DNA of 64,000 nucleotides from Timema cristinae (GCA_039000515.1 JBCFYV010000016.1:124001-188000), one strand, 5' to 3'. Counted from the stretch's first letter, positions 43,339 through 56,325 are shown. Numbers and translations are program-made. The notes: generated by a model from the letters alone, not told the origin.

Positions 43339-44803
43339 GTTCGAGTCCTGTACGGTCTATTCCTGATGAACTCCAATATATCCGTCAAAGATATTAATTT
43401 CACTGGTGATGGAACCTCATTACATTCAAATGATTCTGATGAATAAGATAGAGCATCAGAACTGAGAAAGGACTTAATGGTGGAAAGTACCAGCATTGAA
43501 CCCAATCCCCTTGCAAACACTAGTGATTCTGAAGAAGTAACTAGCATCCCCGTTAATAAGAGGGGGCAGCCAAAGATGCGCGGTTTAAAGGGTGATACTA
43601 GGAAAGCAAGAAAGGAAAAGAAAAATTGCACATAACATAGGGAAGGGCTACAAAACGAAGAAGGGTAGGAATGTGAAACCACAGAAAATGCAGTCATTGG
43701 GTCAGTGTAGGGACAAATGTATTGACAGTATTTCTGAAGAGAACCATGAAAAAATATTCAAGGATTACTGGGTCATGGGTGACTTTAATAGAAGGCTCTC
43801 TCTTATATCCAGTTTAATAGAAATCAGAGATAAGAAAGCAACAATAATAAGAAACACAGCTAATAGATAAATCAACTGGTTTGCCAGATATCTGTGGTGC
43901 ACAACAATTAAGAAAAGGGACAGAGAAAAACATTTTGCAAAACCTACTTCATTAAGGTATATGAGAAAGCCGACAGTTTATTGAAAAAGCCATTCAAAAG
44001 AAACGATTCCATGGATTTGGAATAGTTCATCTGGATGATAGAGGATCTCATGAGCCAATAAATAAGAAATCAGAATAAGATATTAATGTTGCTAAACAGT
44101 TTCTCAAATCACTTCCCGCGTATGAGAGTCATTACTCTCAAAGGACTGTGAAAAAAAAAGTTTCTACCTTCTTACTTGCTGGCTGAATTATATCAAGAGT
44201 AATAAAAATGTTTCGGACACATGTGGTGGACAAAACAAAAACAGTTACATTGCTGTTATGTGCATGGTGGCATTACAACATTCTCCAACTTTACAGACCA
44301 TCAAGCACAAATTCTTGGTGTCTGGACACACACACGCACACACACACTCACACACACATACTCACACACGCACACACACATACTCACACACTTACACACA
44401 CACACACACACAGAGTGTGATTCAGACCATAGTCTGATTGAGAGGAAAAATAAAAAGTAAAATGGCAACATTGAACATCGCCATGACTGGGCCCAGTTGA
44501 TCCGGCAGACTGGTAAAAAGAAGCAGTTCATTGTGAAATAAATGGTTCGAGAAGACATTAGATTTTGCTGCTTTAATGAAAGGTCCACTCCAGCTGCGCA
44601 AAGTAGATGCAGATGGCAATGCTCCAAATTGGAGGCAGATCAAGTGGCTACATTTTGAAAAGAATCAGCCTGGACTGCTTTATTACAAGACAGCATTAGA
44701 TGAAAGTGAATTCAAAACAGTGAGTTTTAGGAGAAGGGGAAGAATCAATATACATATAGATCCACAGCTCAAGTATAATGGACCTAATGCAATTACAATT
44801 TAA
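43339..44803 (+). pseudogene. Family B DDE-like transposase, main exon
   Basis: An acceptor (TCTTTTAG at 43331-43338) opens a frame that passes MNSNISVKDINF and NKRGQPKMRGLKGDT, then KGYKTKKGRNVKP, CRDKCIDSISEENHEKIFKD and YWVMGDFNRR. Further on are FLKSLPAYESHYSQRT (about 44100-44150), KHKFLVSGHTH (about 44300), ECDSDHSLIERK (about 44414-44450), and a C-terminal frame 44576-44803 with NWRQIKWLHFEKNQPGLL. This order (zinc-like C-x3-C, SHY, GHTHMECD, IKWL) marks the same family as 11640-12437. Frameshifts, stops and a CA repeat inside the GHTHMECD motif break it. It resembles DUF7869-type proteins as I recall them; the superfamily is unassigned. Confidence 0.65.
44329..44412. repeat. CA microsatellite inside a conserved transposase motif
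   Basis: About 84 bp of (CA)n with CG and CT interruptions. It sits exactly where the gene would encode the alternating His-Thr of G-H-T-H, between KFLVSGHTH and ECDSDH. Confidence 0.9.
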
Positions 44804-45427
44804 AAAAAAGATCTAATGGATCCTCTACAGCTTGTTTCTCCTTTATTCCACCAGTTCTAGAGAGACCTGGAGACATCAAAATCATCCAGAAACAATGGCA
44901 GAAAGAAGAGAGGATGGTGATTATTATTTGTGTGTTGAGCAGTGCTGACTTGCTACAAAGAAAATTAATAATGGTTGAAACATCTTGGGGAAGATTCCTG
45001 TTGTGTATGACAATAAAATTTTAATTTCAAATTTTAACTCTGTATAAACAATATGAAGATGGGTGGCAGGATGGTGTGAAAAATGTGTTATGTCAACAAT
45101 GACTATGCTATTTTTTTACAAATTATATTACAGAAGCCTATATTATGAAGTGACAATTATGTACAATACCATATTTTATTCAGAACTGTATAGTCATGTA
45201 TATCACCAGTTGTAAATATTAATTTTTCAATCCATGGAATTTGCATATTTTTCAAGTTTAAAATTGGTTTTTCTTCAAATTATAGTTTTGTAACTTAACA
45301 CCTTTTATACACCCAACCCAGATTTATGTTTTTTTTTCCAAAGAGGAAAAATTTTGTCCTAACCAATACATATATTTTACATGTAAAAAAATAACCTATT
45401 TTACTTTAATTGAGGGTGCAAATATAG
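44804..45427. other. Family B 3' flank
   Basis: Non-coding, AT-rich. It holds one family B motif with a single change (TGTGTTATGTCA, 45084-45095) and a weaker inverted match (AACTTAACACC) near 45292. No gene seen. Confidence 0.5.
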
Positions 45428-45429
45428 TA

Positions 45430-46257
45430 CGAGGAATTTTCAGAAAGTAGGTACTGTTTGGCTATTAAAAATATAGATAATTTATTTTTAAACAATTTTA
45501 TTGCTACAAGGCCATTACCTGAACTGCTTTTCCATATATTTTCCACCAATATTAAGGCATTTGCCATAATGCAGCACCAATTTCTTAATACCCTTTTCAT
45601 AAAATAAAGTCACCTGTAAAAACAGACAATGTTGCAACGCTAACCACCATCTTTATCGAATGAGAAGTCAGAGCACTACTAAGTCACTTGTTTTTGTGCA
45701 TCTCATAATTTTTGCCAGCCAGCGTGAGTATAACTTCAAATATTTTAAATGATATGTCACAATTTTATATAAAATAGTTCCTGAAATTTGTGGAAATTTG
45801 CAAGAAAGTGACAAAATTGTAAACCATATGTTCTCAAGAATTTTTTCATTGATTTTCTGCACCAAATCATCAATAATGGCATATGACTGCCTCCTTCGTG
45901 CCTCAGCATACACATTTTCACGTCTTTCGTTAAATTGTCCCAACCAATTTCTTCACCATTCCATCACCCATTGCATTTTCACCATAAACTTCACTAATCT
46001 GCCGATGAATTTTGGCTGGTTTCACATTTTTTGCTTTTAAAAACAAATAACAAACTATTTTACAGTTGGCGGGTCCTTAAACTGTCTTAAACATTTTAAA
46101 TATTCAAAGCAAAATGTAGACAAACATTGTTTTTCCTGTAATGCATCTGAGATAAGCTAATGCATGCGGGAGCTCTCAGTGTGCATGCATGCAGCAACAA
46201 CTGAAGCGCCCTTGCGGCCATATTTGGAAATGGTATTTACTTTCTGAACATGCCTCA
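45430..46257 (-). mobile_element. Internally deleted mariner-family transposon
   Basis: Flanked by TA (45428-45429, 46258-46259) with inverted ends (CGAGGAATTTTCAGAAAGTA / TGAGGCATGTTCAGAAAGTA). On the minus strand an N-terminal piece reads IDDLVQKINEKILENIWFTI, then FPQISGTILYKIVTYHL and LYSRWLAKIM, the helix-turn-helix region of mariner transposases. Near the other end QVTLFYEKGIKKLV...YGKCLNIGGKY is the mariner C-terminus. The D-D-D catalytic middle is missing. At 828 bp it is shorter than a typical 1.3-kb mariner, so it is a non-autonomous deletion derivative. Confidence 0.8.
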
Positions 46258-46259
46258 TA

Positions 46260-46590
46260 TATTTCATAAATTTATATAAAGCTACTTTTTCAATATTATG
46301 AACATACACGAAGATAAATATAACTTAATGGTTAATGGTTTTGAAATCTTTTAAAGGCGAATGAATTAATCAATTTAATTAAAAGTGGCAGACCAAAGTA
46401 TTTTAAATAACAAAAATATTAACAATCTGTTTTCATACAGTTACTAAGTTGTATGTGGACATTGGGCATTTTTTGTAAGGGGTTTGTATCCAATTTGAGC
46501 ACTTCAAGTGATAAAAAGTGGGGTGTGGTTGTGTCATGGACACGGCCGTGTGTTGTTCGTGAATACGTTTATGTAAAGGGTTATATATTT
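46260..46590. other. No recognised gene
   Basis: AT-rich flank with nothing I can support. Confidence 0.4.
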
Positions 46591-46599
46591 TTTAAATAA

Positions 46600-46855
46600 A
46601 ATATTTTTATCAATTGTATATAAAATATTATATTCACTGTCACTACTTTAAACTAATAAGGTGTTAGAATAAAAATATATTATCAAAAATCTATCGATTG
46701 TATATAAAACATTAGTTTAAAGTAGTGACGCTTTTCGACGCGTATAGGCCGACATTATATATTTTTGATGATATATTTTTATTCTAACAACTTATTATAT
46801 TCACTGTCACTACTTTAAACTAATGTTTTATATACAATCGATAGATTTTGACGAC
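46600..46855. repeat. Nested inverted/direct repeat cluster
   Basis: ATTCACTGTCACTACTTTAAACTAAT occurs near 46631 and 46799 in direct orientation and inverted near 46710. ATCTATCGATTGTATATAAAACATTAG near 46690 is the complement of 46822-46850. The centre (about 46728-46760) is unpaired. It is probably a MITE or a small nested MITE pair. Confidence 0.75.
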
Positions 46856-47867
46856 AGCTGACGATTAAAACTCAAACAAACATCGTAGCTTCTCCGAGTC
46901 AAAAGTTATACTAATTGCAAATCTCGATAAGCAGCAAAATAACCTCAAAATGGTGGCGCTTCCCCCTCCATCACTGTTCTCGCATAAAGTAATGCATTCT
47001 TTGACCCTTTAGCTATCCAGTGGTATAATTTAATTTTGGATGTAGAGGATAGATTCGAAACTACAACACCAAACTGTATGCCTCGATTTTGTTATCATTA
47101 GGTTTTTTGGATTGCCCCAGTATGGTAGCAAATTTAAAGACGTATTCACGTCAAAAGGTAGGGGTGGCCATTACTTTTATACACTTTATTTACCATGAAA
47201 GGAAGCCATTCTTACATATACTATTTACACTATGATCCTATATTTGTGAAGAGAATGAAGAAAACCAGCATTACAACGATGGTTGAGCTCATGGCTATGC
47301 TTATTAAAATTTGGCATTGTGATAATTATATCAATAATGCTTGTGTAAAGAAGCATTAAATCTCGATAAGGAGTAAGGATATGCTTACTAAATATGAAAT
47401 GTGACTTTTTTTTTTACAAAATTCTCGATTATTCAAAAAATGTGCCCTAAAACTATAAAAACGGCACAAAAAGTCTCCGGGTAAGTTGTAATAACCTAAA
47501 ATAGTGCTACATCACCAAAACATAACCTAATCTAACTTTTAAAGTAATCTGCTACTCAGCCGACGTCTCTATGCAGTGTAAACAACATGACTTATTTCTC
47601 AACAAATTTTCCTAAATGCTGTAAAATCAATCAAAATCTAAAAAGATATTCTCCAAACCATTCTCATGGGATGAAAAATGCATTATGTCAATGTAATTCA
47701 CACCTCTGTACAAAACAACAAATAAAATCTTAAATTTAAAACTAATAGCTAGAAGGAAAATATTATAATAGCAGTATATAATAAATTGAAGGATATAATT
47801 CATACACAAATAATTGCAAAAAATAGCCTCTGTTGGAGTTTTTATTAATGATAATAGTAACTCATAC
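46856..47867. other. No recognised gene
   Basis: About 1 kb without a supported feature. It may be an intron of the EME1-like gene on the minus strand. Confidence 0.4.
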
Positions 47868-47992
47868 TCATCATCAAATGTTTCCAGCCTGTGGCCGGGT
47901 CAGTTTAGTAAAATGCCTTCATCTTCCTCTATCCTTCCCCCACGCTACAGCCTTTTATTGCTTCCAATCTTCTACTCTCACTTGAACATATT
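47868..47992 (-). mobile_element. LINE 3' tail fragment
   Basis: Same family as 8103-8255: on the minus strand it ends GACCCGGCCACAGGCTGGAAAC then a TTTGATGATGAG tail. Only the last 120 bp or so remains, so it is a 5'-truncated insertion. Confidence 0.6.
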
Positions 47993-48054
47993 TATTAATT
48001 GGGGTTAAAAAGTGGAGCAACACAAATGTGTGTCGGATGAAGATAGTATGTTAC

Positions 48055-48253
48055 CTGAATTAGGGCCTGTGGACATTGATACTTGGATGATATGGCTTCT
48101 GCAGTTTCCAGTGTTGCCAGGTTGAACTGACACAACTGCTGTCTCCATAGTCGTTGCAATCCATGGCCATTCTTGTCCACACGGACACAGTCTTTGGAGT
48201 CTGCGAAGGCAAACCAGTCTAGTTTGGTTTGATCCTTTTGCTGACGCTCCAGT
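48055..48253 (-). CDS. EME1: EME1/MMS4-like endonuclease subunit, one internal exon
   Basis: A 199-bp exon with clean borders: acceptor TTATAG/ACTGG at 48254 and donor TTCAG/GTAACA at 48054. It encodes LERQQKDQTKLDWFAFAD, then CVRVDKNGHGLQRLWRQQL and CQFNLATLETAEAISSKY. The VKVD-GxGL-LWRRQ, Q-N-VS-E-A-A-Y-SPQ-L pattern is what I remember from the helix-hairpin-helix end of EME1. EME1 is the partner of MUS81 in cutting branched DNA such as stalled forks and recombination intermediates, in the nucleus. The exon starts after one base of a codon and ends in phase 0. I could not find the neighbouring exons, so either introns are long or this is a stray exon. Other XPF-family partners are less likely. 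Confidence 0.7.
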
Positions 48254-48427
48254 CTATAACAGCCAATCAGAAGCATGAGGATATATAGGATATATGTAGA
48301 CAAACTTATGAAAGAAGTCAACTAGTTTCTAACTAAAAATTTGGACTTTGGATCTCAACGATAGTTTTCCTACAATGTAGTTTACTGTACTTCTTCAAAG
48401 CAAATAATAGTGTAGTGAATGCAAATA

Positions 48428-49421
48428 TACCGCAATGATCTGAAAATAAGCCACACTTTTTTTCCAGAAAGAGCCTTAATATAAGGGCTATAATCCCACA
48501 CTTGGATAATGTGTATCAAATTTTGTACCTTTAAGGTGTGTATATAGTAATATCGATATATATCAAAATAGTTACTAATCGCCACAACGAATGGTGTGAT
48601 GTGCCGCTTAAAATAGATGAACCTTGACTTTCTGTGTATCTTATTAATGTCAACACAAAGATGGCTGCCAAAACCTTCAAGATTAGATTATTCAATATAT
48701 TCTACCAACATATATTTTTACTACGTTAAGGGACAAAGTAGATTTTATCTACCTTATAAAAATTTAGTTGCATTATGTTGATTGAAGCTGCTATTCTTTG
48801 GTGAGATAGTTTAGGCGTGTGTACTACATTCGGACTTGATAAGATGGCAGACCATATTGAAAAAAGGTGACTCATAGCCAAGGAATTAGGCATTGTTACG
48901 ACGCAAATTGTATAATAGTGGTAGTTAAATATGCAGAAACAATGAACAATAGAGAAATCGGCAGAAAATAGGTAACATAATGTAATATGTAAATATTTAC
49001 TGTACATAGCATGTGTTTTTTTCCTTTTCAAGTGATTTAATATGAAGTGATCTCATTTTCAGTGTAAATATTGTTTTTCTTCTTCTAGTGATTTAGTAAA
49101 CAATGATTTGATTTTAACTATAAATATTGTTTTTCCTTTGTAAGTGATTTTAATTGTATATTGTTTTTCCTCTTCAAGTGATTTAGTAAACAGTGATTTT
49201 AATTTAACTATAAATATTGTTTTTCCTTTGCAAGTGATTTTAACTGTATATTGTTTTTCCTCTTAAAATGGTTTAGTAAACAAGTGATTTGATTTTAACT
49301 ATAAATATTGTTTTTTCTTTCTAAGTGATTTTAGCTGTATATTGTTTTTCCTCTCAAAGTGGGTGCAAATTTGAGGTGCGGCTTATATTCTGGGGCAACC
49401 TATTTTTGGGTCAATACGGTA
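48428..49421. mobile_element. 1-kb MITE with inverted ends
   Basis: TACCGCAATGATCTGAAAATAAGCC at the left is an imperfect complement of the right end (GGCTTATATTCTGGGGCAACC...TCAATACGGTA). Ends reading TACCG...AATATAAGCCGCACCT are common on pogo/Tigger-like and related non-autonomous elements; the assignment is tentative. The interior has the tandem repeats at 49030-49355. No coding region. Confidence 0.55.
49030..49355. repeat. Tandem repeats in MITE
   Basis: TATTGTTTTTCC(T)(C)TTnnAAGTGATTT recurs at least six times, in an alternating long/short pattern (AAGTGATTTAGTAAACA-GTGATTTGATTTTAACTA versus AAGTGATTTTAACTG). The larger period is about 100-110 bp. Confidence 0.75.
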
Positions 49422-49461
49422 TATCCCTTATTTCCTTAAGTTTTAAAGGCTAATTAGATTA

Positions 49462-51840
49462 TTATTATTAATATTATTAATGGACGCATTGACACAAATA
49501 GCTCATTAGCTACTTATAAACATATGATATATATGAAAAAAAGTAAAATTCCCATAGGCAATGGGAGAAAAAAGTAATTATCATAGAGCTGCTGTAAAGA
49601 GTAGATGTGAACACTGACTTAAATAACCAATACAAACAGGATATTTATTATAGATGTTAAAAATAAGTCTCAATATGAGACAAAGTCCTTTTGAGATACT
49701 TCACAGGAGTGAAACTCAAATGAACTATTAGAATGTTTGAGGTGATACACCTGCAAAAAAAAAAAAAAAAAAAAAAACACAGGTGTATACACTTCGTTAA
49801 AAAGACAAAACAAACATATTAGATAAAATATACTACAAGTGTTAAAACTGATCTTAAAATGAGATCCTATCAGAGTGAACTCAAATGGAATTTAAAAGAT
49901 TCATCTAGCATATAAAACAGAGTAAAAATATGACTATTAGCGGTGTCACATATCAAAAAACAAAGGTCGCCATTAAAATAAAGAGCCAGGAGAATAGGGG
50001 CATTACTTGTGACACCCCCCCAAAATGTGGTATACACTAACGGGAGCATCAATAGTCATTACACGATGCCCATATAAATAGATTGTTGACAGGGAGTTGT
50101 ATCTGCCATTTAAGCCTGTGAAGACTCTATGAACTGCAATAAATTGCGTAGTCATCCTCGAAGACATGATCAGACAGGTGAGCGCACGTTGTCCACAATG
50201 TTATTTATTGCAATAGCGAACAATATACAGCTTAAAATACTACCCTAAAACACCCAATTTTCTTGAATAAAATCATTGAATAACAAGTTATTAAATCTTA
50301 CCCGAAAGTGTACAACATCAAATTAGCTATAAAAGTGAGGAGGTTCCCTTGGGGCCCTCAATTATAAAGAGTTTTTATTATTTTGTATCGTCATGTGGTG
50401 TTGAACGCTTTCTCCAAACTAAAGAACACAGCCAAAAGATGTATTTTATGGAGGAAGGCGTCACTGCTGTGGTTTCAAAGAGAACCAGATGATCTACCGT
50501 GGATTGGTTACGGCAAAAAACAACATTGAATATCCGCTAGCAGATTGTGGGATTCTAAATAGGCCTACTATAACAATCTTTTGTTTATTATTTTTCTAAT
50601 ATTTTGCATATACAACTGGTTAAGGCTATGGGTCTGTAGCTAATTGGCTCTAATTTATCTTTGCCACTTTTATGTACACAAATAAGGATTGCCTACTTCC
50701 ATTGTGATGGGAACTGAGGAGATTCTCAAACACTAATATAGATATAAAAGGAATGCTTGTCCAGTGAGGGACAGCTGCGCAACATTTCATAGTGAAGGTC
50801 ATCAGTTCCAGGAGCTGTATTGCTCGATTGAGACAGGGAGGGTATAGGTTATTTCATCTAAAGTAAAAGGGGAGTTATAGTCCTCCCCAAACTCTGACCA
50901 ACATCAAAAGTATGGCGCTCAGTGTTCCTCTTATGCATTGCAAACTCTTTAGTAGGCTCATAAAGAGAATTAAAAACAACATTAACTCCCCATAGGGAAA
51001 AGAATTATATTATAAATCACCTGCCCAAATTTAGCAGATGAAAACACTAAAATAAAATCATATAAACAAATTAAAATTGAAATTCGTATTCAAATGTTAA
51101 AAATATGTCTCAATTTTAGAAAAAGTCCATTTGAGTCACTCCATAGGAGTGAAAATGACCTTAGTTGTGAGAGTGGAAATTGTAAGGGTCCAAATAAATT
51201 GTCTCCAAGACTCCTTCTGCTTTCACAAATAGCACGGTGAGCTCGAGCACGTAGAATCTGGAATTATTCCAGATTCTATGAAGTAGGTTGTTGATGAAAG
51301 AGACAGAGTGCCCTTCAATGGTCCGAATGGTGCCAACAGACTGTAAGGTGTCAGCTTTTGACAAAAGAATCGGCCATGCCGTTTTAGAGCAACCTGTACA
51401 ATACTTGAATCATAAACTCAGGATGATCCAAGTTGGTTCTACCTGAGGCTCTATTAACTCTCCCAAAAGGGAGCCTCGTACGGCTAGACATAACAACCTC
51501 CGAATGGGGCATTGCCAGAAGAAAGGTCACCATAGCAAGTGGGTGCAGGAAAGTGCCATTTAACATCCAGAATCCTCATGAACACAGCTGATCTTTTCTC
51601 AAAGTAAGGTACCCGTTTATTGTCAGTCCCTTCTAAGATACTACAACCAGCATTCAAGATTAATGTTAGCCAATAAGTGTCTGAGGGAAGCCATAATCAT
51701 GTGTGTATCCATGGTCGTCAACGAGTGACTTAAAAGTTTCCACACAAAACTGACATCCTGTGCTCAAGATTTCCCTTTAAGTTGCCTCTTATGATATGCA
51801 GGGATACTGTGGGACTATTCTAAGCCCTATCCAACACTTT
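49462..51840 (-). mobile_element. Patchwork relic of the I-clade LINE
   Basis: Segments match the LINE at 21889-28174 in order but with gaps. 49462-50048 equals the 3' end; 50049-50960 equals about 23878-24765, so about 1.4 kb of RNase H and tail is missing. 50960-51150 is a stray 3' UTR-like piece; 51150-51300 equals about 24920-25065; 51300-51840 jumps to ORF1 start and 5' UTR. Divergence is high and no long frame survives. It keeps both LINE ends, so the gaps are internal deletions rather than 5' truncation. Confidence 0.75.
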
Positions 51841-52700
51841 TTTTTTTTACAATTATGTAAAATGACATATTAGATCAAAACGTTATTTATCTTTACCAAA
51901 GCTATAAAATTTATTTTTATTTAAACTTTGATTTTATGACTTAATACCTGTACCATCCATGTCACGCCTGTGGGTATTGTTATAAGTGAGTTTAGGCAGA
52001 TGACATTTTGAGTTCTGGTGAAGTCACTGATGTGAAATACCAGAAAAGGAGTGGAGCTCAGTGTGAATTAAAGAGTAGTATTGACCTTATCCAAGCATAG
52101 CGGGGTTGAAATTTCAAATATTTGTTCAGTGCCAGTATTGCAGAAACGTGTTGTGTTTGGCCAAGCTATTATAAGCCAATAAACTATACTATTATATAAT
52201 GTTTGTATCTATTTGATTGAATGTTTATGAATATAATTAATTCCTTAGTATGCCATGTGATATATCATGATATTTAGCCAACAAATAAGAAACAAAGAGT
52301 ATGGGTCCAGCCCATCCCTTGACACTCCACTTAAAACACATTGTAAAAGTTGATCAGAACTTGAAGCTCTTTAGTTGCACGATTTGCCACTATATGAGAA
52401 AGCGTTGTGACGTTTTAAAACAACAGCTGTTCAGACAGACAGAGATATACAGTACAGATTTATAAGATTTTATTCCTGCACAATGGCTTTACAAGTCAAA
52501 AATAAAAATAAATGTATATTTCCAGGTTGATTTAACTGACCTGGCTATGTTTATTACGCCTTAAAATATTGAGATATGTGAATTGTGGGAGAATACTATA
52601 AGGACAATTTCTGGTCAAGAGAACTTTAGTATAAAATCTAATTTTATGTACTAGTGGTGTAGAAAACATTAAATGCTTGCAGTGCAGAAAATTGCGAAGA
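51841..52700. other. No recognised gene
   Basis: AT-rich flank between the LINE relic and the P-element gene. It contains ATGTCACGCCTGTGGG near 51959, vaguely like the family A motifs, but I would not call it one. An N-terminal THAP domain for the P-element gene was looked for and not seen. Confidence 0.4.
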
Positions 52701-52739
52701 TGTTTACTTCAAAAAATAAGAACAAAAAAAAACAACGCC

Positions 52740-55700
52740 TGTGGTTAGATTGTGTCGCCTGACCCCTCGATCAAAACTTAAGGTTAGGAATTTACGACTT
52801 AAAGTACACACAAGCCAAGTGGTAAATAAACGAGTTTTAAATAAAGCATCACTCTTGGAGAAACAATTGTAAAAAAAACAAAAAACATTGTTATTAGAAG
52901 ATGTGTTTGTAAACAAAATTGATGATTTAAATGTTTCAATTTCTGAAAAAATAGTGATGAAAGAGATTTTTAAGTTCTCAAAGGTAAAGAGCAAACAGGG
53001 TAGTCTCTACTTTGAGGATTGGCTTATGCTTTGTATTTTGTTACATATTAGATCACCCAGTGCTTACAAGTTCGTCTGCGAAAACAATATTCTTCCATTA
53101 CCATGTATTTGTACTATAAGGCGATACTTTGGTCTTGTAAAACCTTCATGTGGCTTTGATGAAGAATTTTTTCAAGCTCTAAGAAAGAAACTAGATAGCC
53201 AACCAATACAGCAACGACATGGCATACTAATGCGGGATGAAATTTCCTTAAGAGAAAGTGCTTCTGTATGTAGTCAAACACTAACTTATAAAGGTTTGAT
53301 AGATTTTGGCAATGAGGCCGAAGGGGGGACCACATGGAGTGACAAAGCCAAACATGGTCTTGTGTTAATGCTGCAGATTCTTTCAGGCAACCTGTGGCGG
53401 TGTTTGCTTCTAGAGGACCAACTACTAGCTTAGTCCTAACTAAATTGTTTTAAAAGTAATCGTGCTACTAGAAAATGCAGGAGTATTTGTAGATGCTATT
53501 GTGACAGATGCTGCATTCACAAACAGAAAGATGTGGAAAGAACTAGGTGTTATTGGGACACTTGGAGAGGAAAAACACCTCTTTTTACATCCATATGATG
53601 ATACAAGAAAAATATTTGTTTTTTCTGATACACCGCATTTAATTAAATGTGTCCGTAGTAGACTTGCCAGTTATGTGTCTTCAGAAGGACTAAAGGTAAA
53701 TTCACTAAATATAAATAGAATAAACTAAGAGATTTTATGCTTTGAGTGCAATAAAATAATATTAACTTGTATTATATTTATTGAACATAGTGAATGTTAC
53801 CTTTTTAAATTCAATTATAAGCCTATAAACTATATTATTATGAATATAGATTAGTTCACAATTGAACTAGGCTTATATTTATTTGTATTTATTTTAGGTT
53901 GACCCTGACAAGAATTTAGTGAAGTGTAATCATATTCAAATATTATATGAAGCTGATTGTAAGCACCCTGCAGCTTTACGTGTGTGTCCAAAATTATCGA
54001 ATGCTCATGTAAATTTGACAAAAACCAATAAAATGAGAGTACGTCTTGCTACACAGATAATCTATAACTTAAAAACACTGGCCAACATCTTGGCTCATCC
54101 ATTAATGTGAGCATCTACTGAACTAAGTATCCTGAGTTTGGTGTCTTGTTTAGTTATTTTTTGTTGTGTTTTAATTCAGTATTTATGATATTCATAATAA
54201 AATATAGTTAATGTACTTATTAGCACCCCATTTTACTACCCTTATGAGTTATGTATAATGATAATTTATGATTATCAATATTATTTATTAGAGCTGAGAT
54301 GAACACAAAGCTTTATTTTGCTTTTGAATCCCTACTCTCGAATTTGAATATTGAAAAAAATCATAAACCTTAGAGTAAATAGAAAAATAATATAATAGTA
54401 GAATATAGAAATATTAGAAAAGTGACAATATTTTCCATAATCTATTCATTATAACATTAATGCGCTTTGTAGCATGTTAAATTATTGGTCTGAGGGCTGA
54501 TTGTTGAGTTTGTCTTAAAATTATATTGTTATAAATAACCAACATACAGTATCAAAAATTTAAAACAAATCTCAATTGAAAAATTAAGGATTTTTTTAAA
54601 TTTATTTTTTTAGGATTTGAGTCTCAAATCTGATATTTTCTTGGATACTCAAATATCCTTAAGGATTTGAGGTATTTGATGGTCTCACCCCTGTTATTTA
54701 TTGTCTAGGCTTATATTTTATTTTTTAAATATATTTCAGGTTTTCAGTAATTCTGTTGCTACTGGATTAGAATTTTACCGGCATTATAAAACCAAAGGAC
54801 TAGAAAACTGCCAAGATACACAAGATTTTTGCCTTTTTTTCAACAATCTTTTTTATGCTCTTAACAGGCGCTATGCAGCTGAAGGATTAAGAATAGATGG
54901 TTCTGACTTTAAGGTAAGCACATTGTCAATAACAAAAAAACAAGAAGTGTGATTAAATACTCAAACCTTATGTTAGTGAAATTAATAATTTCTAATTTGA
55001 TTTATAAGAACTAAACATATATTGCAGTATGCTATATATTTCAACATTGACATACATGTAGTCTACTGCGATAGAGGCACCTCAGCCCTATTTTATCTAT
55101 TCATTTGTATTCTAAGGTATTAGCACTCATTATACTGGCTAAATGAATGGGAATCAAAAGTACACGAAGGGAAAATCAGAAAGGAACAATTCCTTACTAA
55201 AGTCACAGCTGACGGACTGAGAGTGACAATTCTGTATTCGATGCAGTTAACAACATACCTTTTAAATGAATGCCATTTTTCATATGTACTAACTGCAAAG
55301 ATGAACCAAGATCCACTCGAGGTAAATACATATTCTCTTATTTTATTATTTACTTCTACTACAAGCATCAGGTCTGTAGCCAAGTGGGGGTTTGAGGAAA
55401 AGAGAATATTTGATTTTTTGATTCACAAATTTATTTATTACCTCTCCTTTATGTTTCTTTCCTATCCTTCAACTTCCCCTTCTCCTTGTATTATGAAGTT
55501 TAAAAGGGGTGTGTGTATCGATACCCGCTGGTCTCATAGGTCCGACACTAATGATGGTTAGCAAACACTTGCTAGGCAAATTTATGTGTGTTGGACACTT
55601 AAAGATCTTTTCCCAAACACTAAAAAGAATACCAAAAACATTATAAATATTTATCAAAATATAAACATTCATACTGAAATAAGCTATAAAGTTGTCTATT

Positions 55701-56279
55701 GAAGTACATATGAGCAAATTTGACATATTTTAACCTATTCTGTTACATTTTATGTTTCCAGAACTTCTTTGGTATGATACGCCAAGCTGCAGGTTCTAAT
55801 GATAACCCACTCGTCTACACCAACATTCCTTCAATTGTATAAAATTTTATCAATTTTCAGCATTTTGAAACCACCGAAGTATGGAAATTGTTATGCCTCA
55901 GAAGAAACATCTCTGTTGTTGTCTATCAGTGATTTTAAGAAAATTTTCCAAGAGGGCAAGAATTTTCCAAAATAGAAGAATTAAAATCATGTTTGAATAG
56001 GTTGGTTCTTCAAGATGACTGGAACTGTGACATAGTTAATGAAGAACACATCTATTCCGGAGTTCCAATTGTAGACTGCATTGTTTATTATGTAATTGGA
56101 CATTTATGTAGGCAATTACTAAAAGTGACAAGACATCTTGTGAATGTGGGAATGCCAGGCCTCCACCGTGGTTCGGATTCCACGTTAAACTGTAGGTCCT
56201 ACATTTCAGCTCACAATCACCCTACCATTACACATTAGCGTAAGTGCATATAACCAAAATGGGTAGTAAGACGCGGTGC

Positions 56280-56325
<46 letters not shown>

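Noticed and set aside
44208..44627. His-Thr and Cys-Val repeat proteins around the CA microsatellite
   Set aside because: They are translations of the CA/TG repeat in different frames.
51959..51980. Another family A motif near 51959
   Set aside because: Only weak resemblance and a single copy with no associated gene.
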